DNA of 64,000 bases, from assembly GCF_011074795.1 (NCBI RefSeq), contig NZ_JAAMPF010000036.1:248001-312000 (forward strand). Reading direction: 5' to 3'. Source of the DNA: Marinobacter salicampi. GTDB lineage: Bacteria > Pseudomonadota > Gammaproteobacteria > Pseudomonadales > Oleiphilaceae. Each line of letters opens with the position of its first letter. Within the stretch, counting starts at the first letter, position 1. The notes under the pieces are model-generated. The model saw nothing but the letters and a program-made list of their open reading frames with translations, searched no databases and was not told the DNA's origin. This document shows, piece after piece, positions 1 to 8,065 of this stretch. A program made the translations under genes and the position numbers.

Positions 1-1470
1 CGAGTTAGGCGCGTGGCCCCACAGAACCATAGCTCGGGTGTTGTCAGGCTGGTCGAGGTTTTCCTTGGCTTCCAGAACGCCATCAATCCAGCGTGATACG
101 GGGATGCCCTTCTCGTTCATCATGGCTTTGGACTTGCCATTTTTGTCCATGGTGACAAAGCGTCCCTTCAGGTAATCCAGGTCCTCTTCCCAGACTCGTG
201 CCCAGTGGGCCCAAGAGCCAGCTGCAAGGCCATAGTAGCCAGGCAGGGTATCGGCAAGGACGCCCAGGTCGGTGGCACCCTGAACGTTATCGTGGCCTCG
301 GAAGATGTTGGTGCCGCCGCCGGGTACGCCCATGTTGCCCAGCGCCAGCTGCAACACGCAGTATGCCCGGGTATTGTTATTACCATTGGTGTGCTGGGTG
401 CCGCCCATGCACCAGATGACGGTACCCGGGCGGTTGTTGGCCAGGGTACGGGCGACGCGTTCGAGTTGCTTACCGGGAACACCGGTAACACGCTCAACCT
501 CTTCAGGGTCCCAGCGTTTCACCTCTTCGCGAATCTCGTCCATGCCGTACACGCGGGTACGGATGAATTCTTTGTCTTCCCAGCCGTTTTCAAAGATGTG
601 CCACAGCAGGCCCCACATGAGCGCAACGTCGGAACCCGGACGCAAACGCACAAACTCATCAGCATGAGCCGCGGTGCGCGTGAAACGTGGATCACAAACG
701 ATGAGTGGGGCGTTGTTCTGTTCTTTGGCTTTCAGAATGTGCAGCAGCGACACCGGATGCGCTTCCGCGGGGTTGCCGCCGATCAGGAAGATCGCCTTGG
801 AATTATGGATGTCGTTATACGAGTTGGTCATTGCGCCGTAGCCCCAGGTGTTGGCTACGCCGGCGACCGTCGTTGAGTGACAGATCCTGGCCTGGTGATC
901 GACGTTGTTGGTGCCCCAATAAGCGGCAAACTTCCGGAACAGGTAAGCACCCTCATTGGAAAACTTCGCGCTTCCCAGCCAGTAGACCGAGTCAGGGCCG
1001 CTTTCTTCGCGGATCTGCAGCATTTTGTCGCCGATCTCGTTGATCGCCTGTTCCCAAGAGATCTTTTCCCACTGGCCGCCAACCATTTTCATCGGGTACT
1101 TCAGCCGGCGTTCACCGTGCCCATGCTCTCGCACTGAGGCGCCCTTGGCGCAGTGAGCACCCATATTGAAGGGGCTGTCCCAGCCAGGTTCCTGACCAGT
1201 CCATACACCATTCTGAACTTCAGCCTCGACCGTGCAGCCGACTGAGCAGTGCGTACACACTGACTTTTTAGTAACGACTTCGCCACCCTCTTTTGAGGGG
1301 GTCGCAGCCTGGATGCGTGTAGATGGCAGCGATAAAGCCGCCAGGCCGCCCACCGCAACGCCAGAGGCCGACAGAAAGCCCCGTCGGTTCATGGTCGTTG
1401 TCGCGAGGGATGAAAGTAAAGATCCAGCACGGGAGCCTTTCGCTACCCCGTTGGTTTTCTTCCTCAACAT
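1..1470 (-). CDS. fdhA: Formate dehydrogenase catalytic (molybdopterin) subunit, N-terminal part, cut by window edge
   Basis: This reading frame of 490 codons has no stop and runs off the left edge. It starts at the ATG at 1470, behind a GAGAGG ribosome site. An N-terminal Tat signal (RRGFLSASG, around residue 29) is followed by a 4Fe-4S cluster motif (CTHCSVGC) and the molybdopterin oxidoreductase fold. The stretch QARICHSTTVAG aligns with the active-site segment of E. coli FdnG/FdhF, but the selenocysteine position is an ordinary Cys, so no SECIS element is needed. The family oxidises formate to CO2 in the periplasm with a Mo- or W-bis-MGD cofactor. It is the last gene visible in an operon with its Tat-like protein, chaperone and DUF3306/3305 genes. 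The beta and gamma subunits presumably lie to the left. Confidence 0.93.
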   Translation of the reverse strand, partial: MLRKKTNGVAKGSRAGSLLSSLATTTMNRRGFLSASGVAVGGLAALSLPSTRIQAATPSKEGGEVVTKKSVCTHCSVGCTVEAEVQNGVWTGQEPGWDSPFNMGAHCAKGASVREHGHGERRLKYPMKMVGGQWEKISWEQAINEIGDKMLQIREESGPDSVYWLGSAKFSNEGAYLFRKFAAYWGTNNVDHQARICHSTTVAGVANTWGYGAMTNSYNDIHNSKAIFLIGGNPAEAHPVSLLHILKAKEQNNAPLIVCDPRFTRTAAHADEFVRLRPGSDVALMWGLLWHIFENGWEDKEFIRTRVYGMDEIREEVKRWDPEEVERVTGVPGKQLERVARTLANNRPGTVIWCMGGTQHTNGNNNTRAYCVLQLALGNMGVPGGGTNIFRGHDNVQGATDLGVLADTLPGYYGLAAGSWAHWARVWEEDLDYLKGRFVTMDKNGKSKAMMNEKGIPVSRWIDGVLEAKENLDQPDNTRAMVLWGHAPNS

Positions 1471-1560
1471 GTCTCGTACCTCTCTCTTGTTGTTATTCTC
1501 GTCTTGCTGAACCTGTGGTCATCCAAGAGCCTTTCGCAACCTTGGATGACTCACGCTTGT

Positions 1561-1752
1561 TCAGAAGCGAGCCGATTCCAGATACTTGCGAGTGTGCTCA
1601 GTGTCACGTAGGCCACTGCTCTTAGGTACATCTTTAACAACGACCTCAGCAGCAACGTTCGGAGCAACGGCCACCGCAACGGCAGCGGGAACTGCTGTTG
1701 CTGCCATCTGCAAGAAACGACGACGGCCGTTATCGCGCTGTTGGTTGTCCAT
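1561..1752 (-). CDS. Small Tat-signal protein of formate dehydrogenase loci
   Basis: The 63-residue protein consists almost only of a twin-arginine signal (RRRFLQMAA near residue 10), an Ala/Val-rich hydrophobic stretch and a short charged tail ending in TRKYLESARF. It matches the small 'formate dehydrogenase region TAT target' family known from such operons. The function is unknown; a role in targeting or assembly of the periplasmic dehydrogenase is inference from location. It sits between the TorD-like chaperone and fdhA, about 40 and 90 bases away, and is probably co-transcribed. Confidence 0.85.
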   Translation of the reverse strand: MDNQQRDNGRRRFLQMAATAVPAAVAVAVAPNVAAEVVVKDVPKSSGLRDTEHTRKYLESARF

Positions 1753-1793
1753 GGGACATCTCCACCTGGGTTAAGGGATCACGCAGATCCCGT

Positions 1794-2456
1794 TTATTGA
1801 AGTGCAAACGCCTCGGCCTCTACAGCCATGAAAGCCCGACCCAACGAGCCCACAGGGGCGTAGAAAATCGCGGTTTGCGCTTGTTCCAAATCGGTAAAAA
1901 ACAGCACCGCCCACTTTGCCAGGTGCGCGTCAAAAAAAGCTTTCTGCGACTCCAGATCACTGTCGCACTCGAACTCACCGGTAATGAGGCCCGCCATGAC
2001 TTCACAGAGCGTGCCGATATGATCCTCAGGCTCCTTGACGTCATCACTGACTTTAATGCCCCTGCCGATGAGATCGCCCCGCAAATTCGCCAGGGGCTTC
2101 TCGTTCAGAAAGCCGGTCAGGTAATAGCTGGCGTAGGGAAGCAGTTCGCCGCGGCCAACTCCGATAAAGAGGTTGTTGTATTCCCGTTTGGCATCGACAG
2201 GTGAGGTGCGTTCGGCCACAGCGGCCAGGGTCTGAGAGGCAGATCCCATAGGAGTGTCGCTACCCTGCAGGGACGCCAGGCCGTGAAGCAGTTCCTTCGA
2301 CGGCGGGCTGCCGAGCAAGGCGCCTAGCAACTGGTACATTTGGGCACGGGCGCGATCTTCGTCGGTGATCGAGCGAGGGCACTGAATTTCAGCGGTGTTG
2401 GCCAAATCTTTGTCCTTTGTGTTGTTGTCTGTAAATCTCGACATTAATTCTTGCAC
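1794..2456 (-). CDS. TorD/DmsD-type redox enzyme maturation chaperone
   Basis: This 220-residue all-helical protein has the TorD-family pattern: YQLLGALLGSPPS near the N-terminus, then EYNNLFIGVGRGELLPYAS in the middle, which is the usual signature of chaperones for Tat-exported molybdoenzymes. It is inferred to bind the FdhA signal peptide and protect it during cofactor insertion in the cytoplasm. A second start at 2438 (MSRFTDNN) is possible. It lies upstream of the Tat-target gene and fdhA in the same direction, which supports dedication to this enzyme. Confidence 0.85.
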   Translation of the reverse strand: MQELMSRFTDNNTKDKDLANTAEIQCPRSITDEDRARAQMYQLLGALLGSPPSKELLHGLASLQGSDTPMGSASQTLAAVAERTSPVDAKREYNNLFIGVGRGELLPYASYYLTGFLNEKPLANLRGDLIGRGIKVSDDVKEPEDHIGTLCEVMAGLITGEFECDSDLESQKAFFDAHLAKWAVLFFTDLEQAQTAIFYAPVGSLGRAFMAVEAEAFALQ

Positions 2457-2529
2457 ACCTGTTCAATATTTATACGCCTAATCAGGTGAGGGAGCAATGA
2501 GACTTCCAACCATCGCTGATAGCGAAAAA

Positions 2530-3147
2530 CTAATGATCAAAACGCATCCGGGGACGATAGCGTGGCACTGATTCCGGCTCAGCTTCAGCCTGTGCCACCA
2601 CCCGATCCGCGGGATGAGCTGGAGCTGTCGGCTCAACAGCGGTTTCCGGCTCTGGTTTCCCGGCGACTGTTTCTGGAGCAGCAGATTCTGCATCTTCGGC
2701 CTGCTCCTGAATCTGATCCACGCCCTGCTCATCAGCTGTCTCAGCAATTTTCGGGGTTCTGTCAAAACCCTGGCCTACCTTATATAGAGTCTGTACGCCG
2801 TCGGCCATCGTCGCAGCGTTGGTGAAATCCTCATCGTAGTCATTGAGGCCATCCAGCACCGCCAGCACCGGATTGGATTTCCAGAGCGAGCGCAGGGCCC
2901 TGCGACGAAGGAGTTCAGGGATTTCTTTTCGCAGGAAACCGGTGATGTCGGTGCCCAATTCGATGGCATCCGGGTCAGGCAGACCATACTTTTCCAGCAC
3001 CTCCCGATCAGGCAGGGCTTCATTGATGGCGAGCGCCTGCTCTTCGGGGGAGGGCTCGGCCTCGATGGGCGGAGCGGGGGGAAGCTCCGATTCTTTGCTG
3101 GCGCCCATTTTCTTGCGCGACCAGCGCTGTAAGCGGGACTCAGCCAT
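2530..3147 (-). CDS. DUF3306 family protein of formate dehydrogenase loci
   Basis: The 205-residue protein has a conserved first half (LQRWSRKK at the start, LPDPDAIELGTDITGFL, then RRRALRSLWKSNPVLAVLDG and LNDYDEDF) and a low-complexity, Pro/Glu/Ala-rich second half. The conserved half matches the DUF3306 pattern, which co-occurs with formate dehydrogenase genes. No catalytic residues or signal peptide are evident. The start codon overlaps the stop of the DUF3305 gene by one base (TGATG), which implies translational coupling. The function is unknown; a role as an assembly factor is inferred only from strict neighbourhood. Confidence 0.82.
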   Translation of the reverse strand: MAESRLQRWSRKKMGASKESELPPAPPIEAEPSPEEQALAINEALPDREVLEKYGLPDPDAIELGTDITGFLRKEIPELLRRRALRSLWKSNPVLAVLDGLNDYDEDFTNAATMADGVQTLYKVGQGFDRTPKIAETADEQGVDQIQEQAEDAESAAPETVAGKPEPETAVEPTAPAHPADRVVAQAEAEPESVPRYRPRMRFDH

Positions 3148-3725
3148 CAGTGCACTCCCGGCTTTTTAATGTTGGAGGGTGCCCGGTAGACGTCGCTCTG
3201 CTGACGGATACGGGCATCGCCTTTGCCCTCCTCGGAGCCATCAACGCTGATTTCGTCACGACGGCGTTTCTTGAAGGGCTCTTCGATGTAGTGCATGTCG
3301 ACAAATTCCTTTATCCAGGCCGCCAGGGACTCGGGAATTGGAACAGCTTCGACGATACTTTCACCGCTGTCGAGAGAATCCAGCGCCTCATGGGCATTGG
3401 CGGTAATGGCGCTGACAACCCAGCCGGAAGGAGACCGGCGGGTCTGATCTTTATCCATTACAACCCAGACGGAGGGAACGGTCATATTCAGGGAAACGAG
3501 ATACCCTTCTACATCGGAGCGAAATAATTCCATTGCGACGGTGCCGGCGTGATAATCAACCACCTCACCTTCGCGGACCAGTTCTTTCCAGAACGCCTCC
3601 GGTGCCCCCGCGATAACAGCAACCGGCTTCCAGATGTCTCTCGCCCATTGGGTCACGCCGGGTGACCGGCGAACGACGGCACCGATTTGTAGCTCGCGTT
3701 TCCAACTTTCTATACGACGACTCAT
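3147..3725 (-). CDS. DUF3305 family protein of formate dehydrogenase loci
   Basis: The 192-residue protein opens with the family pattern (GAVVRRSPGVTQWARDIWKP), followed by a region rich in beta strands (GWVVSAITANAHEALDSLDS) and a charged tail with KKRRRDE. It matches DUF3305, which is found beside DUF3306 in formate dehydrogenase clusters. No enzyme motif is visible. It is the first gene of the minus-strand operon and faces the divergent polyferredoxin gene across a 146-base intergenic region. The role is unknown. Confidence 0.82.
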   Translation of the reverse strand: MSRRIESWKRELQIGAVVRRSPGVTQWARDIWKPVAVIAGAPEAFWKELVREGEVVDYHAGTVAMELFRSDVEGYLVSLNMTVPSVWVVMDKDQTRRSPSGWVVSAITANAHEALDSLDSGESIVEAVPIPESLAAWIKEFVDMHYIEEPFKKRRRDEISVDGSEEGKGDARIRQQSDVYRAPSNIKKPGVH

Positions 3726-3767
3726 GGCATCTCTCTTTTCCTATAAAGCTAGCAGAGCACGGACACT

Positions 3768-3841
3768 TATCCAATTATCCAATTGTAGAGGGACAAACCG
3801 ATGTGGCATTCTGAACTCTCGGCGTTCAAACACGTATACGT
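3768..3841. promoter_or_regulatory. Divergent control region between the two fdh operons
   Basis: The intergenic space between the DUF3305 start (3725) and the polyferredoxin start (3872) carries a tandem TATCCAAT repeat (3768-3783) and a 10-base palindrome ACGTATACGT (3832-3841). Both are candidate regulator sites for coordinated expression of the diverging operons. No regulator is known here, so this is only sequence structure in a meaningful place. Confidence 0.3.
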
Positions 3842-3871
3842 ATAAAAATAACGACAAGAGTAAAACATCTG

Positions 3872-5851
3872 ATGACGGCACACAGAACCTTACTGCTCTG
3901 CACCTGCGATAAAACCCAGTCTCTTAATTCCAAGGCACTGCAGACGGCCGCGGCAGCTGAGCAGGTGATCGTGGTGGATCAGTTGTGCGGCAAACAGATG
4001 AAGACGGCCGCAGAGCATTTGGGCGGCAACAATGAATTGCTCATCGCCTGTGGCCAACAGGCCGCCTTGTTCGAGCGCTTGGGCGAGGACGTGCAAGCTG
4101 AAATTCAGCAATGCGCGCCGCTGAGTACCATCGACATCCGGGATCGCGCTGGCTGGAGCGCATCGGACGCAAGGCCCGAGCGCCTATACGCCAAGCAAGC
4201 GGCTCTGATCGCCGCAGCCCAGCTACCGGCTCCGGCGGCGCCGGTAAAAACCATCCAGTCTAACGGGGTGTGTTGTATTGTCGGTCCAACCGAGCAGGCC
4301 ATCAGGATGGCTGAGCTGGTTCAGGACGAGCTGGGCGTTACCTGTATTGTGAATGATGCCGGCCCCATACAGTTACCTTCCGCCAATTACGACATCGCCA
4401 AAGGTCGGCTGGCCGGCGCCCGTGGCGCGCTGGGCAACTTCGAACTGGACTTTGCCCAATTGCAGACCCTGAATCCCGCTGGCCGTGGCACTCTCGGTTA
4501 TGGTCAGCTTAAAGACACCGCCCGCAGTGAATGCGACGTGTTTATCGACCTGCGGGGTGTTGCGCCAGCGTTTCCCAGTCACCAGAAACGCAACGGCTAC
4601 TTCTGGGCTGATCCGGCCAAAACCGGTGAGTTAGAGCGTATTGCTCTGACGGCCAGGGAGCGGGTCGGTGAGTTTGAGAAAACCGTGTATTTCAACCTGG
4701 AAGCCTCCCTGTGCGCGCACTCGCGGGCTAACCAGAGCGGTTGTACCCGCTGTCTGGACGTCTGTCCTACCGAGGCGATTTTTTCCGCCGGAGACCACAT
4801 TCAGATCAATTCGGATATCTGCGCCGGCTGCGGATCCTGTGCGGCGGTTTGCCCGACGTCCGCAGTGACCATGAACGAAACCCCATTCGAGGCCCTGACG
4901 CAGGCGATGGTGGTTATGGCCAGGGTCTATCGCGAGCAGACCAGCGAATCCCCGCGCCTGGTTATTCACTCCCTCGGCGCAGGTGCTGACGCCATGGCCT
5001 TCCTGGCACGATACTACGATGGCCTGGCGGACGATCTTATACCGCTGGGGCTGGAACACATCGACCGTATCGGCCACGCAGAGATCATGGCCGCGTTTGG
5101 CGCCGGCTACGCTGAAGTCCTGATTCTGGCCGACAACAACACCGATCGGCAGGCCGTTGCCTCTGAAGTTGAGCTGGCGCAGGCCATGCTTGTCGGCACC
5201 CGGCATTCCCCCAGCCGGGTCCGGGTGATCGCAGCCGATGAACTCAGTGCGGCTGGGGACAATGCCGGGCGAGTGAGCGAACCGGTCCTACTGGTAGGTG
5301 GCCGCCGTGATATCACGCGGGTCACCCTCAGCGCGATGTCGGACAGTATCGAGGCGCCGATCCCCCTGCCTGCGGGCGCTCCCTATGGCGCGATTGAGAT
5401 CAATGCAGACAAATGCACGCTCTGCCTGGCCTGTGTATCGCTATGTCCCACCGGTGCCCTTGGCGACCATCCGGACCGGCCAGAGGTTCAGTTCACGGAA
5501 AACGCCTGTGTTCAGTGCGGCGTTTGCGAGAGTACCTGCCCTGAGACCGCCATCACGCTCAAGCCCCAGCTGGATTTGTCGAAAGACGCCCTGAGTCCCC
5601 GGGCATTGCATGGCGAAGACCCGTTCGAGTGCATCAAGTGCGGTACTCCCTTTGGCGTCGCCAGCACCATCAACCGAATTGTCGAAAAACTGGAAAACCG
5701 CCACTGGATGTATACCAAGTCTGACAATGTTCAGCTCATCAAGATGTGCGACAACTGTCGGGTCAACGCCCAGTTCCATGGCGATAAAGCGCCGATGGCG
5801 GCAGGCGAGCGTCCTCGGGTTCGCACCAGTGACGATTACCTGGACAGCTAA
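3872..5851 (+). CDS. Polyferredoxin (4Fe-4S binding protein) of the formate dehydrogenase locus
   Basis: The 659-residue protein contains at least four 4Fe-4S cluster motifs in two ferredoxin-like pairs: CTRCLDVCP and CAGCGSCAAVCP near residues 290-330, and CTLCLACVSLCP and CVQCGVCESTCP near 510-570. Additional cysteines (CIKCG, CDNC) lie near the C-terminus. The N-terminal 200 residues lack clusters. There is no signal peptide, so it probably works in the cytoplasm, either as an electron conduit or in cofactor sulfuration or insertion. It is divergent from the DUF3305 operon and first in a plus-strand set. Such proteins recur in formate dehydrogenase loci, but the exact task is not established. 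Confidence 0.85.
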   Translation: MTAHRTLLLCTCDKTQSLNSKALQTAAAAEQVIVVDQLCGKQMKTAAEHLGGNNELLIACGQQAALFERLGEDVQAEIQQCAPLSTIDIRDRAGWSASDARPERLYAKQAALIAAAQLPAPAAPVKTIQSNGVCCIVGPTEQAIRMAELVQDELGVTCIVNDAGPIQLPSANYDIAKGRLAGARGALGNFELDFAQLQTLNPAGRGTLGYGQLKDTARSECDVFIDLRGVAPAFPSHQKRNGYFWADPAKTGELERIALTARERVGEFEKTVYFNLEASLCAHSRANQSGCTRCLDVCPTEAIFSAGDHIQINSDICAGCGSCAAVCPTSAVTMNETPFEALTQAMVVMARVYREQTSESPRLVIHSLGAGADAMAFLARYYDGLADDLIPLGLEHIDRIGHAEIMAAFGAGYAEVLILADNNTDRQAVASEVELAQAMLVGTRHSPSRVRVIAADELSAAGDNAGRVSEPVLLVGGRRDITRVTLSAMSDSIEAPIPLPAGAPYGAIEINADKCTLCLACVSLCPTGALGDHPDRPEVQFTENACVQCGVCESTCPETAITLKPQLDLSKDALSPRALHGEDPFECIKCGTPFGVASTINRIVEKLENRHWMYTKSDNVQLIKMCDNCRVNAQFHGDKAPMAAGERPRVRTSDDYLDS

Positions 5852-6029
5852 GGTGTCTGCGGGCAGCCCCGGAACCCCTCTGGCTTACAGATAAATCACG
5901 ATCCAGGCGGAACTTTGCAGGGATGCCAGCGGCCTTCAGGAAGTAGCAACGCGGAGTCTGCAGCCTTCAGTGCGCGCAGAGGCGAATCAGGAATCATTCA
6001 GCGGCTCCCCAAACCAAGCAGGACAGACT

Positions 6030-6875
6030 ATGGTTCAATTTACTGAGGTTGGAAAATCCAATCTGATCGGTACCGACGCGCCCCGGCCACAGGACAAGAA
6101 CCCAAAGGGGATCGATCGCATCATCGCCATCGCCTCGGGAAAAGGCGGCGTAGGCAAGTCGACCGTGGCGTCCAATCTTGCTGTCGCCCTGGCCTCGAAA
6201 GGCCTGAAAGTGGGCCTGTTGGATGCCGACGTCTACGGACCCAGCCAGCCGCGCATGCTGGGTGTTTCAGGACGCCCATCCAGCCCTGACGGGCATACCA
6301 TCCTGCCCCTTCGCAACCATGGTGTGACCCTGATGTCACTGGGTCTGATGACTCCGGATGACGAAGCCATCGTCTGGCGAGGGCCCATGCTGATGGGGGC
6401 CCTGGAGCAGATGATGAACCAGGTGGACTGGGGCCGGCTGGACGTGCTGCTGGTGGATCTTCCCCCGGGCACCGGTGACGTGCAGATGACTCTGAGCCAG
6501 AAATTCTTTGTGGCGGGCGCCGTTGTGGTTTCGACCCCTCAGGACATTGCCCTGATGGACGCCCGCAAAGGCATCGACATGTTCAACCGGATGGATGTAC
6601 CGCTGTTTGGCATCATAGAGAACATGGCATCCTTTGTTTGTGACGGTTGCGGTAAAGAGCACCATCCCTTTGGATCCGGTGGTGCCCGGGCTGAGGCAGA
6701 AAAGCTCGGAGCGCCTTTTCTGGGTGAAATCCCGCTGGATCTGGATATTCGCATCGGTTCGGACGGCGGTGTTCCGATTGTGGTGTCAAAACCGGATAGC
6801 CCCCAGTCTCGGTCTTTCCAGCGTATCGCCGATGAGCTGATCGCCTCTGACGTCTACGCACAGGCCATTCAATGA
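6030..6875 (+). CDS. Mrp/NBP35-type P-loop ATPase (Fe-S cluster carrier)
   Basis: The protein has the deviant Walker A of the MinD/Mrp family (GKGGVGKST), the DADVYGPSQPRMLG segment, LVDLPPGTGD, and a C-terminal CxxC (CDGCG) where Mrp proteins bind a bridging Fe-S cluster. I chose the ATG at 6030 because AGGACA precedes it; a GTG at 5970 would add 20 residues. It follows the polyferredoxin gene, and its stop overlaps the next start by four bases. It probably supplies Fe-S clusters to the polyferredoxin or dehydrogenase. It may be a locus-dedicated Mrp rather than the housekeeping copy. Confidence 0.85.
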   Translation: MVQFTEVGKSNLIGTDAPRPQDKNPKGIDRIIAIASGKGGVGKSTVASNLAVALASKGLKVGLLDADVYGPSQPRMLGVSGRPSSPDGHTILPLRNHGVTLMSLGLMTPDDEAIVWRGPMLMGALEQMMNQVDWGRLDVLLVDLPPGTGDVQMTLSQKFFVAGAVVVSTPQDIALMDARKGIDMFNRMDVPLFGIIENMASFVCDGCGKEHHPFGSGGARAEAEKLGAPFLGEIPLDLDIRIGSDGGVPIVVSKPDSPQSRSFQRIADELIASDVYAQAIQ

Positions 6876-7576
6876 TCGAGTCACCTCACTTCCCGCCGCT
6901 AATGTCAGGGCGAGCCGTGCCCAAGCACATGGACCCTTTTGACAAGGCGGTTAGCCAGGCCATTGCAGGGGTGGACTCCGGTACGATTTTTTACTCTGAA
7001 ACGGGAGACATCCTGCGCGCGGCCCTGGTGCTGGCGCCGGAAACGCCTCTTGAAGAAGCCATTCAGGCGGTCTACGTTGCCCAGATAGGCCTGGCGGAGA
7101 GTCTCGGAGCACTGGCCCCACCCGAAGTGCCCGTGCATTTCCAATGGCCCGATCGCATCAAGGTCAATGGCGCGGTCTGCGGTGGCGTTCGCTATGCAGC
7201 GGATGTGTCAGATCCCGCGGCGTACCCGAGCTGGCTGGTGATTGGTATCAACGTACCTTTTATACCGGTGAGCGACGAGCCGGGTAAAAACCCCAATGAA
7301 ACCTGCCTGCTGGAAGAGGGTTGCAGCGAGATCGAGCCCATGGCGCTACTGGAAAGCTGGTCCAAGCACACGCTTCTGTGGCTGACCTACTTCATGGACA
7401 GCGGGTTCGAGCGGGTACACAATGAATGGCGGCCACGCTGCGACACCCTTGGCAAGATGATCGACCAGCCCAGGTCCGGCGTCTTTGTCGGGCTGGACGA
7501 AAAAGGCCGGATGCTGTTGCGTAAGGATGGCATGACCGAAACAGTGAGTCTGATTGAATTCGCGGAGCACACATGA
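6872..7576 (+). CDS. Biotin/lipoate protein ligase-like protein (DUF4444 type)
   Basis: The 234-residue protein has a biotin/lipoate A/B ligase-like core: FQWPDRIKVNGAVCGGVRY resembles the substrate loop of LplA/BirA folds, and PSWLVIGINVPF is a later core strand. A DUF4444-like C-terminal part carries GVFVGLDEKGRMLLR. Start and stop both overlap their neighbours by four bases, so it is coupled within the operon. A lipoyl or biotinyl acceptor is not evident nearby, so the true substrate is unknown. It may be a repurposed ligase fold in formate dehydrogenase maturation, which is inference from conserved context. Confidence 0.72.
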   Translation: MIESPHFPPLMSGRAVPKHMDPFDKAVSQAIAGVDSGTIFYSETGDILRAALVLAPETPLEEAIQAVYVAQIGLAESLGALAPPEVPVHFQWPDRIKVNGAVCGGVRYAADVSDPAAYPSWLVIGINVPFIPVSDEPGKNPNETCLLEEGCSEIEPMALLESWSKHTLLWLTYFMDSGFERVHNEWRPRCDTLGKMIDQPRSGVFVGLDEKGRMLLRKDGMTETVSLIEFAEHT

Positions 7577-8049
7577 AACTGGCCCGAACCCTGCGACTGG
7601 ATATATCTGATGAGAACGTGTACGAAAGGCCGGCCCCCAGTGGGGAATGGGCCATTTCGGGCGGGTTCGAATTCTCCAACTGGACCGAAGCGGACCTGAA
7701 GGGCAAGGCGCGTCAGGCCTTTACCAATGGCTGGTACAGCATTGAATCCGGGGGCCGTGCCAGTTTCGCTGGCGTGTGCAACATCACCGAAACCGAGCTG
7801 GAGCAGCTGCGGCAGACGCTGGCGCGAACCTTTGTCGAGGTTTATGGCGCGCCGGATATCGATGCTGCCTATCCGGTCGCCTGTGAAGAAATTGACCAGA
7901 TGCGCCGGATGTGTGAGGACTTCGAGGAAAACACCCTGCTGATGGTCAGCCGTACGCTGACCGAGCTGGGTGTTGAGGAAACCTACCGCTCCCGGGCGCC
8001 TCAGGACGCCTCATTGGAAGCCTTTGCCGTACACGGCGGCTATGAATGA
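7573..8049 (+). CDS. Conserved small protein of formate dehydrogenase loci (DUF6505-like)
   Basis: The 158-residue soluble protein begins MKLARTLRLDISDENVYERP and has a conserved block GEWAISGGFEFSNW followed by TNGWYSIESGG. It matches small uncharacterised proteins found next to the DUF4444 ligase-like gene in formate dehydrogenase loci; the DUF number is from memory. There is no signal peptide, membrane segment or metal motif. It overlaps the preceding gene by four bases and closes the plus-strand operon, facing moeA tail to tail. The function is unknown. Confidence 0.65.
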   Translation: MKLARTLRLDISDENVYERPAPSGEWAISGGFEFSNWTEADLKGKARQAFTNGWYSIESGGRASFAGVCNITETELEQLRQTLARTFVEVYGAPDIDAAYPVACEEIDQMRRMCEDFEENTLLMVSRTLTELGVEETYRSRAPQDASLEAFAVHGGYE

Positions 8050-8065
8050 GTAATCTCTAAAGGCG

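Noticed and set aside
690..880. Selenocysteine codon in fdhA
   Set aside because: The aligned codon is TGT and no in-frame TGA exists in the visible part.
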